This document shows positions 26,442-35,121 of a stretch of DNA of 64,000 nt, one piece after another. This stretch comes from Roseivivax sediminis (GTDB lineage: Bacteria > Pseudomonadota > Alphaproteobacteria > Rhodobacterales > Rhodobacteraceae): the NCBI RefSeq assembly GCF_900112685.1, contig NZ_FOMS01000001.1, positions 62,001-126,000 on the forward strand, given 5' to 3'. The translations under genes and the position numbers were made by a program. The notes under the pieces are model-generated. The model did no database searches, was not told the origin of the DNA, and saw nothing but the letters and a program-made list of their open reading frames with translations. The first letter of the stretch is position 1; every line of letters begins with the position of its first letter.

Positions 26442-27392
26442 ATGACCCCGCTTTTCGCCTACGACATCGCGCCGGACGGTTTCGCGCGCGCGACCCGCCC
26501 GGACGCCCCGCAGCCCGCCGAGGGGTATCGCTGGATTCACTGCGACATCACCCGGCCGGGCACGGAAAGCTGGCTCTTCGCCAGCCTGCCCGAACGTGCC
26601 GCCGAGATCCTGTCGCAGCCCGAGACGCGCCCGCGCGCGCTCGCCCACCAGAACGGCATCATCGCGATCCTGCGCGGGCTCAACCTCGACCCCGAGGCCG
26701 ACGATCCGGAGGACATGGTTGCGCTGCGGCTCTGGGTGGCGCCGGAGACCGTCGTCTCGGTCCGCCGCCGGCCGGTGCGCGGCGCGCAGGAGATCGGCGC
26801 GGAAGCCGCGGCCGGCCGCGCCCCGCAATCGCCGCAGATGCTGCTGGTGTCGCTCGCCGCCAACTTCACCGACCGGATCGAAACGCATTCCGTCGCGCTC
26901 GAGGACCGGGTCGACGAGCTGGAGGACATCCTCTTCGTCGACGACCGCGATCCCGGCCGAAAGTCGCTGCCCGAACTGCGCACCGCCGCCATCCGCCTGC
27001 ACCGCTACCTCGGCCCGCAGGCGGCCGCGCTGCACGCGCTCACCGACCCGCGCCTGCCGCTGATCGATGCCGAGGCGCGCGAGGACCTGTCGGAGCTGGC
27101 CGACCGCGCCCAGCGCGCGGTTGAGGAGACAAGCGCGATCCGCGACCGGCTCGCCGCGCTGGCCGATCATGTGGACATGAAGCAGAACGCACGGCTGTCG
27201 CGGCATTCCTACGCGCTGTCGATCGTTGCGGCGATCTTCCTGCCGATGAGCTTCCTGACCGGCCTGTTCGGTGTCAACGTCGCCGGGATGCCGGGCGTGG
27301 AGACGCCTGCCGCCTTCGCCGTCCTGACGCTCGCGAGCCTCGGGCTCGGCGGGCTCGTCTGGCTGGCGCTGCGCGCCTTGCGGCTGTTCTGA
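26442..27392 (+). CDS. zntB: CorA/ZntB-family metal ion channel
   Basis: A 316-residue protein with a soluble cytosolic funnel domain, a long helix (about 150-260) and two C-terminal membrane segments. The loop after the first segment contains GLFGVN, the GxN signature of CorA/ZntB channels. Lack of the full YGMNF and the overall pattern (GYRWIHCDI near the N-terminus, MSFLTGLFGVNVAGMP) fit ZntB, a zinc transporter, better than magnesium-specific CorA. It assembles as a pentamer in the inner membrane. Confidence 0.88.
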   Translation: MTPLFAYDIAPDGFARATRPDAPQPAEGYRWIHCDITRPGTESWLFASLPERAAEILSQPETRPRALAHQNGIIAILRGLNLDPEADDPEDMVALRLWVAPETVVSVRRRPVRGAQEIGAEAAAGRAPQSPQMLLVSLAANFTDRIETHSVALEDRVDELEDILFVDDRDPGRKSLPELRTAAIRLHRYLGPQAAALHALTDPRLPLIDAEAREDLSELADRAQRAVEETSAIRDRLAALADHVDMKQNARLSRHSYALSIVAAIFLPMSFLTGLFGVNVAGMPGVETPAAFAVLTLASLGLGGLVWLALRALRLF

Positions 27393-27474
27393 TCGCTACG
27401 CCTGAATCGCTCGCATGGACCGGTCCGATGTGTCAGTCTGTGCGCATGATCCCCGTCTCGGAAGGAGCCGTCCC

Positions 27475-28260
27475 ATGGGCATGATGAAAACGCTCGCCAA
27501 GGTTGCCATCGGCTACGCCGCCGCCCGCGGGGTCGACCGGATGAGCGGCAGCCAGGGCCTCGCCGGCCTGTTCGGCGGCGGCAAGCAGCTCAAGGGTCAG
27601 CATCCGATGACCCAGGCCGGCACCCAGATGAGCCAGGCGATGCAGGGCGGCGCGGCGCAGGCGACGCAACCCATGCAGGCGATCCTCGACAAGATGCGCG
27701 CCTCGGGCTTCGATCTGTCCTTGATGATGGGCGGTGCCGCGGGCACGGCGCCGAAGCCCGGCAGCGGCATGCTCTCCTCCACGTCGCAGGGCAGCGGCGG
27801 CGTCGCGGGCATGCTCGCCGCGGCCGGCGGGGCCGGAGCGATGGGCGGCAAGGGCGTGAGCCAGCTGCTCGACCAGTTCAACGCCGAAGAGACTGCGCCG
27901 GAGATGGAGAAGAGCGCCGGGCTGATGCTCCGCGCCATGATCCAGGCCGCGAAGGCGGACGGTGAGATCGACGCGGACGAGAAGGCGAAGATCCTCGAAC
28001 TCGTGGGCGACGACGCCAGCGCCGAGGACATCGCCTTCGTGAAGAAGGAACTCGCGGCGCCGGTCGACGTGGAAGCGCTCGCCGCCGCGACACCGGCGAC
28101 CCAACGCATGCCGATCTATTCCGCCTCGCTGATGACGATCCGCGTCGACACCGAGGCCGAGGCGCAATATCTCGACCGTCTTGCCAAGGCGCTGGAGCTC
28201 GACGAGCCGACCGTGAACGCCCTGCACGTGCAGCAGGGCCTGACGCCGCTCTACGCCTGA
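27475..28260 (+). CDS. TerB-like / DUF533 protein
   Basis: A 261-residue protein. A Gly/Met/Gln-rich low-complexity N-terminal half (about 1-135) is followed by a helical TerB-type domain (LMLRAMIQAAKADGEIDADEKAKIL, about 157-181) with an acidic metal-type loop DGEIDADE. The ATG follows GGAAGGAG. YebE-like DUF533 proteins have this layout; their function is unknown, with a weak link to tellurite or envelope stress in related families. Confidence 0.85.
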   Translation: MGMMKTLAKVAIGYAAARGVDRMSGSQGLAGLFGGGKQLKGQHPMTQAGTQMSQAMQGGAAQATQPMQAILDKMRASGFDLSLMMGGAAGTAPKPGSGMLSSTSQGSGGVAGMLAAAGGAGAMGGKGVSQLLDQFNAEETAPEMEKSAGLMLRAMIQAAKADGEIDADEKAKILELVGDDASAEDIAFVKKELAAPVDVEALAAATPATQRMPIYSASLMTIRVDTEAEAQYLDRLAKALELDEPTVNALHVQQGLTPLYA

Positions 28261-28296
28261 CGGCCCCGGCCCGCCTCGGCGGGCCGCACATATCCC

Positions 28297-29214
28297 ATGC
28301 CCCATACCCGCCTCTCCGGTCCCGCGCTCGCCTGTCTTGGCGCGCTGCTGCTCACGCCCGACGCGCTCTTCATGCGCCTGTCGGGCATGGATGGCTTGCA
28401 GATGCTCGCCTGGCGCGCGCCATCGATGGCCGGCATCTTCCTGATCGCCTGGGTGCTGACCTCCGGCACGCGGGCACGGGACTTCGCGGCGCTCGGCAGC
28501 GCCGCCGGCCTGACGGTGATCGCCGCGCAATTCGTCAACAACACGCTCTTTCCCGCCGGCATCGCGCTTGCGCCCGTCGCCGTGATGCTGCTCGCCGTGG
28601 CGACGGTGCCGGTCTGGGCGGCGGTGCTGGGTCGCATCCTGTACGGCGAGCGGACGTCTCGCGCGACCTGGGTGACCATCGCCGTTGTGCTCTGCGGCAT
28701 CGCGCTCGCGGTGACCGGCGGGCCGATGGAGATCGACCGTTCGGCGCTCTGGGGGGCGCTCTGCGGGCTCGGCGTGGCGATGTCGCTGGCGACGAACTTC
28801 GTCACCCTGCGGCACCACCCGCAGGTGCCGCTGCTCTTGGCGATGGGCGTCGGCGGGCTTGTGGCCGGCCTCATGGGGATCGCGATCACCGGCCCCGCGC
28901 GCCTGGGCGACGGGCAGGTCTGGGCTATCCTGGTGACTGGAATCGTGATCCTGCCGGCCTCCTTCTTCGCGCTCTCCAGCGCCTCGCGCCGCACCTCGGC
29001 GGCGACGGTCAGCCTGCTGATGCTGCTGGAGACGGTGCTGGGCCCGCTCTGGGTCTGGCTCGGCACCGGCGAGGCGCCGACGCCGCGGATGCTGGCCGGC
29101 GGCGCCATCGTCGTCACCGCGCTGGCGCTCTACCTGCGTCGCGGCACGCGCGCCCTTGGCGTGCCCCCGCGCGCCACGCTATCAGAAAGACCACCCGCGC
29201 CGCAGGATCCATGA
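28297..29214 (+). CDS. DMT superfamily (EamA) transporter
   Basis: A 305-residue membrane protein with ten predicted helices in two EamA repeats. Repeat ends such as PVWAAVLGRILYGERTSRATW and a late LLMLLETVLGPLWVW show the usual pattern of drug/metabolite exporters. The substrate cannot be read from sequence. Its stop overlaps the fur-like gene start as ATGA, so the regulator may be co-translated with it. Confidence 0.87.
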   Translation: MPHTRLSGPALACLGALLLTPDALFMRLSGMDGLQMLAWRAPSMAGIFLIAWVLTSGTRARDFAALGSAAGLTVIAAQFVNNTLFPAGIALAPVAVMLLAVATVPVWAAVLGRILYGERTSRATWVTIAVVLCGIALAVTGGPMEIDRSALWGALCGLGVAMSLATNFVTLRHHPQVPLLLAMGVGGLVAGLMGIAITGPARLGDGQVWAILVTGIVILPASFFALSSASRRTSAATVSLLMLLETVLGPLWVWLGTGEAPTPRMLAGGAIVVTALALYLRRGTRALGVPPRATLSERPPAPQDP

Positions 29215-29627
29215 CCGACACCATCGCCCGCCGCTGCACCGACAAGGGCCTGCGCATGACCGGCCAGCGCCGCGTCGTGGCGCAGGTGCTGGACGAATCG
29301 TCGGACCACCCGGACGTCGAGGAACTGCACGCGCGCGCCGCTTTGCATGACCCGAAGATCTCGCTCGCCACGGTCTACCGGACGGTGAAACTGTTCGAGG
29401 AAGCGGGGATCCTGGAGCGGGTCGATTTCGGCGACGGCCGCGCCCGTTACGAGGACGCCGAGCGCGAACATCACGACCACCTCATCGACCTGACCACCGG
29501 CCGGGTGATCGAGTTCGTCGATCCCGAGATCGAGGCGCTGCAGGAAAAGATCGCCGAGCGCCTGGGCTACCGGCTCGAGGGTCACCGGATGGAACTCTAC
29601 GGCACGCCGATCAAGAAGCGGTCGTAG
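29211..29627 (+). CDS. Fur-family metal-responsive repressor (Fur/Mur-like)
   Basis: A 138-residue Fur protein: winged helix (RMTGQRRVVAQVL, then LATVYRTVKLFEEAGIL) and the metal site REHHDHLIDLTTG. It lacks the C-terminal structural-zinc cysteines of E. coli Fur; the only cysteine is Cys9. This fits alphaproteobacterial Fur/Mur proteins, several of which respond to manganese. Targets are not visible nearby, but a ZntB-like metal channel lies 1.8 kb upstream. Confidence 0.88.
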   Translation: MTDTIARRCTDKGLRMTGQRRVVAQVLDESSDHPDVEELHARAALHDPKISLATVYRTVKLFEEAGILERVDFGDGRARYEDAEREHHDHLIDLTTGRVIEFVDPEIEALQEKIAERLGYRLEGHRMELYGTPIKKRS

Positions 29628-29661
29628 GGTTGGCAATCGGCCCACCCCCGGTGCCACGGAC

Positions 29662-29682
29662 GGGTGGGCAGATTGCCCACCC
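29662..29682. terminator. hairpin between convergent genes
   Basis: A perfect 8-bp stem GGGTGGGC / GCCCACCC with a 5-nt loop (AGATT) lies between the convergent fur-like and FAH-family genes. There is no long U-tract. Confidence 0.6.
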
Positions 29683-29698
29683 TTCGCGATGGCGCGCC

Positions 29699-30544
29699 TC
29701 AGGCGGCCGTCACTTCCTGGCGCTGCGTGCCCAGGGTCTCGATCGTCACTTCCATGACGTCGCCGGCCTTGAGGAAGCGCTGTGGCTTCATGCCCATGCC
29801 GACGCCTTCGGGCGTGCCGGTGGCGATGATGTCGCCCGGCACCAGCTTCATGAACTGGCTCATGTAGGACACGATATGCGCCACGCCGAAGATCATGTCC
29901 GAGGTCGACGAATCCTGCATCACCTGGCCGTTCAGCGTCAGCGAACAGGCCAGCGCCTGCGGGTCCGGCACCTCGTCCGCGGTCACCAGCCACGGCCCGG
30001 TCGGCCCGAAGGTCGGCGCCGACTTGCCCTTGACCCACTGGCCGCCGCGCTCGATCTGGAATTCGCGCTCGGAGACGTCGTTGATCACGCAATAGCCGGC
30101 GACCTTCGACAGCGCCTCGGCCTCGGAAACGTAGAGGCACTCCTCCCCGATCACCACGCCGAGTTCGACCTCCCAGTCGCCCTTCTTCGAGCCCTTGGGC
30201 AGGACGACCTTGTCGAACGGGCCGCTGAGCGCGGTGCTCGCCTTGGAAAACAGGATAGGCTCCTCGGGCTCCGCCGCTCCGGTTTCTGCCGCGTGCTTGG
30301 AATAGTTCAGTCCGATGCAGTGGAAATTCGGCACCGACGCGAGGCACGCGCCGATCCGGCCCGGCGCGTCCACCACCGGCAGGCTGCCGATGTCGAGCGC
30401 GCGAATCCGGTCGAGCGCATCTAGCGACACGCCCGCGCCGGCGAAATCGGGCACGCCCGCACCGGACAGATCGCGCACGTTGCCGTCGGCATCGAGCAGC
30501 CCCGGTTTCTCCTGCCCCTCGGGGCCGAACCGCAGTAGTCTCAT
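29699..30544 (-). CDS. fumarylacetoacetate hydrolase family protein
   Basis: A 281-residue FAH-fold enzyme. The C-terminal catalytic domain shows FHCIGLNYSKHAAE, the metal-binding DWEVELGVVIG (Glu-x-Glu), INDVSEREFQ and IATGTPEGVGMGM. FAH relatives cleave C-C bonds of diketo acids. Beside sugar-acid dehydrogenases, a 2,4-diketo-3-deoxy-sugar-acid hydrolase (as in the L-fuconate/L-rhamnonate oxidative routes) is the best guess. It lies 39 bases downstream of the gntR gene, probably in the same transcript and so under its autoregulation. Confidence 0.85.
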   Translation of the reverse strand: MRLLRFGPEGQEKPGLLDADGNVRDLSGAGVPDFAGAGVSLDALDRIRALDIGSLPVVDAPGRIGACLASVPNFHCIGLNYSKHAAETGAAEPEEPILFSKASTALSGPFDKVVLPKGSKKGDWEVELGVVIGEECLYVSEAEALSKVAGYCVINDVSEREFQIERGGQWVKGKSAPTFGPTGPWLVTADEVPDPQALACSLTLNGQVMQDSSTSDMIFGVAHIVSYMSQFMKLVPGDIIATGTPEGVGMGMKPQRFLKAGDVMEVTIETLGTQRQEVTAA

Positions 30545-30583
30545 TCATTGTCTCCCGTTGATTGTCCGTGTCGAACGCGCCGG

Positions 30584-31243
30584 TCAGGCAGCGTCCGTCC
30601 GCTCCGCCTCGAACACCTCGCGGATGTCGTGCGGCAGCGTGCCCAGGTGGCGGTCGATGGCCGCGCGCGCCGCGTCTCGGTTGCGCGCCTCCAGCGCCTC
30701 CAGGATCGCGGTGTGATGGGCGACCACCCGATCGCGGTTCCGCCGCTTGATGGCGGTGAGGTATCGCGCCCGCCAGAGCCGCGCAAGATAGGCGCCGTGG
30801 GTCTCGGCCAGCGCGTCGTTGTGCGAGGCCCGCGCGATGGCGGTGTGAAAGCTCATGTCGATCTCGAACATGTCGAGCGGATCGGTGGTATCGAAATGTT
30901 CGCTCATGTGGTCGGTGATCCGGCGCAACTCGGTCAGATCGTCCGCGGTCGCCTCCGCACAGGCGATCTCTGCCGACAGCTTCTCGAGCGCCAGCAGCAC
31001 CTCGATCGCGTCCGAGATTTCCTTGTAGGACGGCTTCGCCACGATCGGGCTGCGCGCCGGGCGCAGTACCACGAGGCCCTCCTTGGCGAGGATGCGGATC
31101 GCCTCGCGCATCGGCGTGCGGCTGACACCGAGTTCCGCGGCGTTGTCGCGTTCCTTGACCTGCGCGCCGGGCGCCAGCTTGCCGCGCAGGATATGGCGCC
31201 GCAGCTCGGAGGCGATCTGTTCCGGCAGGCTTGCCTCGGTCAT
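30584..31243 (-). CDS. GntR-family (FadR/FCD) repressor of the sugar-acid island
   Basis: A 219-residue regulator with an N-terminal winged helix (ASELRRHILRGKLAPGAQVKERDNAAELGVSRTPMREAIRIL, about 11-52) and a C-terminal FCD ligand domain with metal-type residues (DMSFHTAIARASHN, then AHHTAILEAL). FCD regulators usually sense small carboxylates or sugar acids and bind short palindromes containing GGTATACC-like cores. Perfect TGGTATACCA palindromes lie 82 and 139 bases upstream of its start and at three further promoters in this island, so it is the prime candidate to bind them. Confidence 0.9.
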   Translation of the reverse strand: MTEASLPEQIASELRRHILRGKLAPGAQVKERDNAAELGVSRTPMREAIRILAKEGLVVLRPARSPIVAKPSYKEISDAIEVLLALEKLSAEIACAEATADDLTELRRITDHMSEHFDTTDPLDMFEIDMSFHTAIARASHNDALAETHGAYLARLWRARYLTAIKRRNRDRVVAHHTAILEALEARNRDAARAAIDRHLGTLPHDIREVFEAERTDAA

Positions 31244-31324
31244 GTCAGGCCTCCCCTTTCGCGCCGCGGGCAAGATCGCCCGGCCGGCCCTCGGGCCTGT
31301 CTTGTACGTATTCGCATCACGAGA

Positions 31325-31338
31325 TTTGGTATACCAAA
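31325..31338. promoter_or_regulatory. GntR-type operator, site 1
   Basis: Perfect 14-bp palindrome TTTGGTATACCAAA in the divergent region between the gntR and TRAP genes, just upstream of a possible -35 box for the TRAP operon. Confidence 0.8.
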
Positions 31339-31343
31339 ATTTG

Positions 31344-31372
31344 TTGATTGTCGATATCGCTTTCGCTACGGT
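31344..31372 (+). promoter_or_regulatory. possible promoter of the TRAP operon
   Basis: TTGATT (31344-31349), 17 bases, then TACGGT (31367-31372) resembles a sigma-70 promoter. It is framed by operator site 1 upstream and site 2 immediately downstream, an arrangement suited to repression by blocking or looping. Confidence 0.4.
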
Positions 31373-31381
31373 CCTTCCCAG

Positions 31382-31395
31382 GATGGTATACCATC
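31382..31395. promoter_or_regulatory. GntR-type operator, site 2
   Basis: Perfect 14-bp palindrome GATGGTATACCATC, 57 bases centre-to-centre from site 1, lying at about the expected transcription start of the TRAP operon. Confidence 0.8.
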
Positions 31396-31471
31396 TGTGG
31401 CACGAACCCGACCAAACGGGCATCCAAATACGATAGGCGGCTTCAGGAGGGCCGCCGCAGGGAGGACAGAC

Positions 31472-32497
31472 ATGACCATGAAGACGCTTCTCGCGACGGC
31501 CTCGGCCGTCGTCCTGACCGCCGTTCCGGCCCTTTCGCAGGAGGTAACCCTGCGCATCCAGACCCACTACGCGACCGAGCATCCCTCGGGCCAGCTCGCC
31601 CAGCAGTTCATCGACGACGTCGAGACCATGTCCGGCGGCGAAATCGCCATCGAGATGTTCTATTCCTCCTCGGTGGTCGGCACGACCGAGACCTGGGACG
31701 CCGCGGTCAACGGCATCCTCGACTGCGACATGACCGGCGGCGCCTACCAGACCGGCAAGAATGCCGCGTTCCAGTTCGTGGGCGACATCATGGGCGGCTA
31801 CGACACGCCGTGGCAGCAGATCTCGTGGCTCTACTACGGCGGCGGCTACGACGCGGCGCAGGAGCTCTACAACGCCAACGACATGCAGCTCATCGGCTGG
31901 TGGCTCTACGGCCAGGAATCGCTCTCGTCGTCCTCCCCGGTGGCCACCATCGAGGATCTGGAAGGCTGGAAGTTCCGTTCGCCTCCGGGCATGGAGACCG
32001 AGATCTTCGAAGAGCTGGGCGCCTCGCCCATCGTGATGGACTTCACGGAGATCTTCACCGCGCTCGAGACCGGCATCATCGACGGCGCCGACGCCTCGGG
32101 CCTGGCCAACAATGTCGGGCTCGGCCTCTACGACATCGTCGACCACGCGACCTATCCCGGCTTCCACTCGATGCCGTCGGACCACCTGGCGTGCAACAAG
32201 TCGGTCTGGGACGGGCTCAGCGAGCAGCACCAGCGGATCATCGACACCGCGATGCAGAAGCTGACGCTGCACACCACCCTGTCGAACGAGAAGAAGAACG
32301 CCGAAGCCGCGGCCGAGCTGCGTGAACAGGGCGTGACGCTGCACGATTGGGCCGAAGAGGATCGCGCCGCGTTCCGCGAGGCGGCGCAGACCGCCTGGGA
32401 CCGCTGGGCCGAGAAGACGCCGGAGGCCGCCGCGCTGGTCGAAAGCCACAAGGCGTACCTCACCGACCTGGGCCTGATCTCCGGCGAAGACGGCTGA
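31472..32497 (+). CDS. dctP: TRAP transporter substrate-binding protein DctP
   Basis: A 341-residue periplasmic receptor with signal peptide (1-22, ending VPALS). The mature protein begins VTLRIQTHYATEHPSGQLAQQF and includes KFRSPPGMETEIFEELGASPIVMDFTEIFTALETGIIDGAD. This contains the conserved Arg of DctP proteins that pairs with the ligand carboxylate. GGAGG precedes the ATG. The ligand is probably a sugar acid, given the surrounding catabolic genes and shared operator sites. Confidence 0.93.
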   Translation: MTMKTLLATASAVVLTAVPALSQEVTLRIQTHYATEHPSGQLAQQFIDDVETMSGGEIAIEMFYSSSVVGTTETWDAAVNGILDCDMTGGAYQTGKNAAFQFVGDIMGGYDTPWQQISWLYYGGGYDAAQELYNANDMQLIGWWLYGQESLSSSSPVATIEDLEGWKFRSPPGMETEIFEELGASPIVMDFTEIFTALETGIIDGADASGLANNVGLGLYDIVDHATYPGFHSMPSDHLACNKSVWDGLSEQHQRIIDTAMQKLTLHTTLSNEKKNAEAAAELREQGVTLHDWAEEDRAAFREAAQTAWDRWAEKTPEAAALVESHKAYLTDLGLISGEDG

Positions 32498-32524
32498 TCC
32501 GGACCGGAGGCTGAACCGACACGG

Positions 32525-32550
32525 CGGACGGGCCGCAGGCCCGTCCGTTT
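32525..32550 (+). terminator. attenuating hairpin between dctP and dctQ
   Basis: A perfect 10-bp stem CGGACGGGCC / GGCCCGTCCG with a GCA loop is followed by TTT, inside the transporter operon. It could end a share of transcripts after dctP, giving more binding protein than membrane subunits. Confidence 0.7.
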
Positions 32551-32598
32551 CCGTCCCGCGGCCCCCGCGGCCGCCCGGTTTTCGAAAGGTCGCGACCG

Positions 32599-33405
32599 AT
32601 GACGAGACACAGCGTCTGGCTGGGCAGACTGCGCGCACCCGTCCGCTGGGGCATGATCGCCTTCACCGCGCTCGCCGCTGCCCTATGGGCGATCCTGGCG
32701 GTACTGCTGATCCTCGACCCCGAGAACGCCGCCGGCATGTACGAGATGATCCGGCCCGGGGGGCGCCCCCTGGTCATCGCCCTGATCGTCTGCCTGTCGC
32801 TGGCTCTGTTGTTCGGCTCGCTCTACCTGTCGGACTTCATCGGCCCGATCGAGCCCAGGCCGCAAGGTTTCTTCGACTATGTCAGCCTTGTGTGTTCGCG
32901 CCTCGCGATGATCGCGATCGCCTTCATCGTGCTGGTGATGTTCTACGAGGTCGTCTCGCGCTACGTCTTCGCGCGCCCCACGCTCTGGGCGAACGAGCTG
33001 TCGCTGTGGATCGCCGCCTTCATCTTCCTTCTGGCCGGCCTCTACGCGATGCAGCAGCGCAGCCATATCCGCATCTACGTGATCTACGACATGATGCCGC
33101 GCTGGATGCAGAAGGCGTCCGACGTGATTTCGGTGTCGCTGATCTGCGTCTTCACCTTCGCGCTGATCTGGGGCGGCTACAACGACGCCATGCGCCGGAT
33201 GATGCGGATGGAAACCTTCGGCACCGCGTGGGATCCGCCGATCCCCGGCACCGTGAAGCCGGCGATCCTGATCATCATCCTTCTGGTCGCCATCCAGGCG
33301 GTATCGAACCTCATCGCCGACTGGAACAAGGCGCCGGAAAAACACACCGACGAGCCCGACGAGCACGAGATCGAAGCGATGCGCCGCGCGCTGAAGGACG
33401 ACTGA
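32599..33405 (+). CDS. dctQ: TRAP transporter small permease DctQ (extended)
   Basis: A 268-residue membrane protein, longer than the usual 160-200. The DctQ core (from about residue 90: FYEVVSRYVFARPTLWANELSLWIAAFIFLLAGLYAM) is preceded by about 85 residues with two extra hydrophobic helices. The core contains the expected four segments. It bridges DctP-dependent transport to the large subunit. The start follows GGTCGCGACCG without a strong ribosome site, so low expression is plausible. Confidence 0.88.
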   Translation: MTRHSVWLGRLRAPVRWGMIAFTALAAALWAILAVLLILDPENAAGMYEMIRPGGRPLVIALIVCLSLALLFGSLYLSDFIGPIEPRPQGFFDYVSLVCSRLAMIAIAFIVLVMFYEVVSRYVFARPTLWANELSLWIAAFIFLLAGLYAMQQRSHIRIYVIYDMMPRWMQKASDVISVSLICVFTFALIWGGYNDAMRRMMRMETFGTAWDPPIPGTVKPAILIIILLVAIQAVSNLIADWNKAPEKHTDEPDEHEIEAMRRALKDD

Positions 33406-33406
33406 C

Positions 33407-35002
33407 ATGGTGGATATCGGCACTCTGAGCTTGATCCTGTTGCTGGCGATGTTCGCGCTCCTTGCGATCGGCATGCCGCTCGGCTTCGCATCGGCCTTCC
33501 TGGCCTTCGTCACGCTGCTGCTGAAATTCGACGTCGACATCCTGTTCCGCACCTTCGGACAGGGGCCGATGTCGGTGCTGGCACAGGCGGTCTACCGGCA
33601 GATGACGAACTACGTCCTCATCTCCATACCGCTGTTCATCTTCATGGCGGCACTGCTGGAGCGCTCCGGCATCGCGCGCGACATGTATTCGTCGCTCAAT
33701 GTCTGGCTGTCGCGCACCCGCGGCGGCATCGCCATCGTGACCTCGGTCATGGCGGTCATCATGGCGGCGATGTCCGGCATCATCGGCGGCGAGGTGGTGC
33801 TGCTCGGCCTGATCGCGCTGCCGCAGATGCTGCGTCTGGGCTACAACCAGAACCTTGCCATCGGTACGATCTGCGCGTCGGGATCGCTCGGCACGATGAT
33901 CCCGCCCTCGATCGTGCTGATCTTCTACGGGCTGGTGACCGAGACCTCGATCAAGTCGCTGTTCACCGCGTCGTTCCTGCCCGGCTTCATGCTGGCCTCG
34001 TTCTTCATCATCTACATCATCGTCATCACCCGGCTCGACCCGTCCAAGGCTCCCCTGCCCGAACAGGGCGACGAGGACCCGCAGGGCGGCGAGAAGGGGC
34101 TGATGTTCCTCGGTTTCCTGTCGCGTCTGGGCATGTGGGTCGTCGGAGTTCTGATCCTGCGGGCGCTGTTCTTCACCGCCACCGGGGCGAACGTCGTGCG
34201 CGAAGGCGTCGACCCGATCCTCTTGGGCATGATGAGCGACATCCCCTGGCTGATCGGCGCCTTCGCGATCCTCGCGGCGGTGGTCTTCCTGCTCGTCGGA
34301 CGCGAGCGTACGGCGCGCGGCTGGGACATGGGCAAGGGCCTCGTCGCCCCCATCGTGGTGATCGGCGTCGTGCTGGGGTCGATTTACGGCGGCATCACCG
34401 GCATCACCGAAGCCGCGGGCATGGGCGTCGTCGCCGTCTTCGTCATCGGTCTCGTCCGGCGCGAGATGACATTCGACATCGTCTGGGACAGCCTGATGCG
34501 AACGCTCAAGTCCACCGGCACGATCATCTGGGTGACCATCGGCGCCGCGGCGCTGGCGGCCGCGTACACGCTCGCCGGCGGGCCGAACTACGTCGCCAAC
34601 CTGATCGTCGGGGCCGAGATGCCGACCATGGGCGTGATCCTGATCATGATGCTGATCTTCCTGATCATGGGCATGTTCATGGACTGGATCGGGATCGTGC
34701 TGCTGATCATGCCGGTCTTCCTGCCCATCGTGGTGCGCCTGCCGGCCGAGGAGATCGGCTGGCTCGCCTCCATCGACGCGCGCTACATCCCGATCTGGTT
34801 CGGCGTGGTGTTCTGCATGAACATGCAGGTCAGCTTCCTGTCGCCGCCCTTCGGGCCGGCCGCGTTCTACCTGAAATCCGTGGCCCCGGCGCACATCTCG
34901 CTCACCGACATCTTCCGCGGCTTCCTGCCCTTCATCGCGCTGCAACTCCTGGCGCTGTCGGTGCTGTTGATGTGGCCGCCGATCGTCACACTCTTCCTCT
35001 GA
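33407..35002 (+). CDS. dctM: TRAP transporter large permease DctM (extended)
   Basis: A 531-residue membrane protein with the TRAP elevator features MAAMSGIIGGEVVLLGLIALPQMLRLGYN and ASGSLGTMIPPSIVLIFYG, and near the C-terminus MNMQVSFLSPPFGPAAFYLKSVAP. Typical DctM is about 425 residues. Here an insertion of about 100 residues (roughly 205-310) with two additional hydrophobic stretches lies in the middle. It starts one base after the dctQ stop codon. Confidence 0.92.
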   Translation: MVDIGTLSLILLLAMFALLAIGMPLGFASAFLAFVTLLLKFDVDILFRTFGQGPMSVLAQAVYRQMTNYVLISIPLFIFMAALLERSGIARDMYSSLNVWLSRTRGGIAIVTSVMAVIMAAMSGIIGGEVVLLGLIALPQMLRLGYNQNLAIGTICASGSLGTMIPPSIVLIFYGLVTETSIKSLFTASFLPGFMLASFFIIYIIVITRLDPSKAPLPEQGDEDPQGGEKGLMFLGFLSRLGMWVVGVLILRALFFTATGANVVREGVDPILLGMMSDIPWLIGAFAILAAVVFLLVGRERTARGWDMGKGLVAPIVVIGVVLGSIYGGITGITEAAGMGVVAVFVIGLVRREMTFDIVWDSLMRTLKSTGTIIWVTIGAAALAAAYTLAGGPNYVANLIVGAEMPTMGVILIMMLIFLIMGMFMDWIGIVLLIMPVFLPIVVRLPAEEIGWLASIDARYIPIWFGVVFCMNMQVSFLSPPFGPAAFYLKSVAPAHISLTDIFRGFLPFIALQLLALSVLLMWPPIVTLFL

Positions 35003-35010
35003 GCGCATCG

Positions 35011-35038
35011 CCCGGGGCGGTCCACCGACCGCCCCGGG
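35011..35038 (+). terminator. hairpin after dctM
   Basis: A perfect 12-bp stem CCCGGGGCGGTC / GACCGCCCCGGG with a 4-nt loop, 9 bases after the dctM stop. No U-tract follows, so read-through into the next genes is likely. Confidence 0.55.
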
Positions 35039-35121
35039 CCGCGGCCGGACCAGATCAACCAGCCCGCCGCTCGGTCGCGGACCGGCGCGGCCACGTAACC
35101 GAAACAGAACGGAGACACCCG

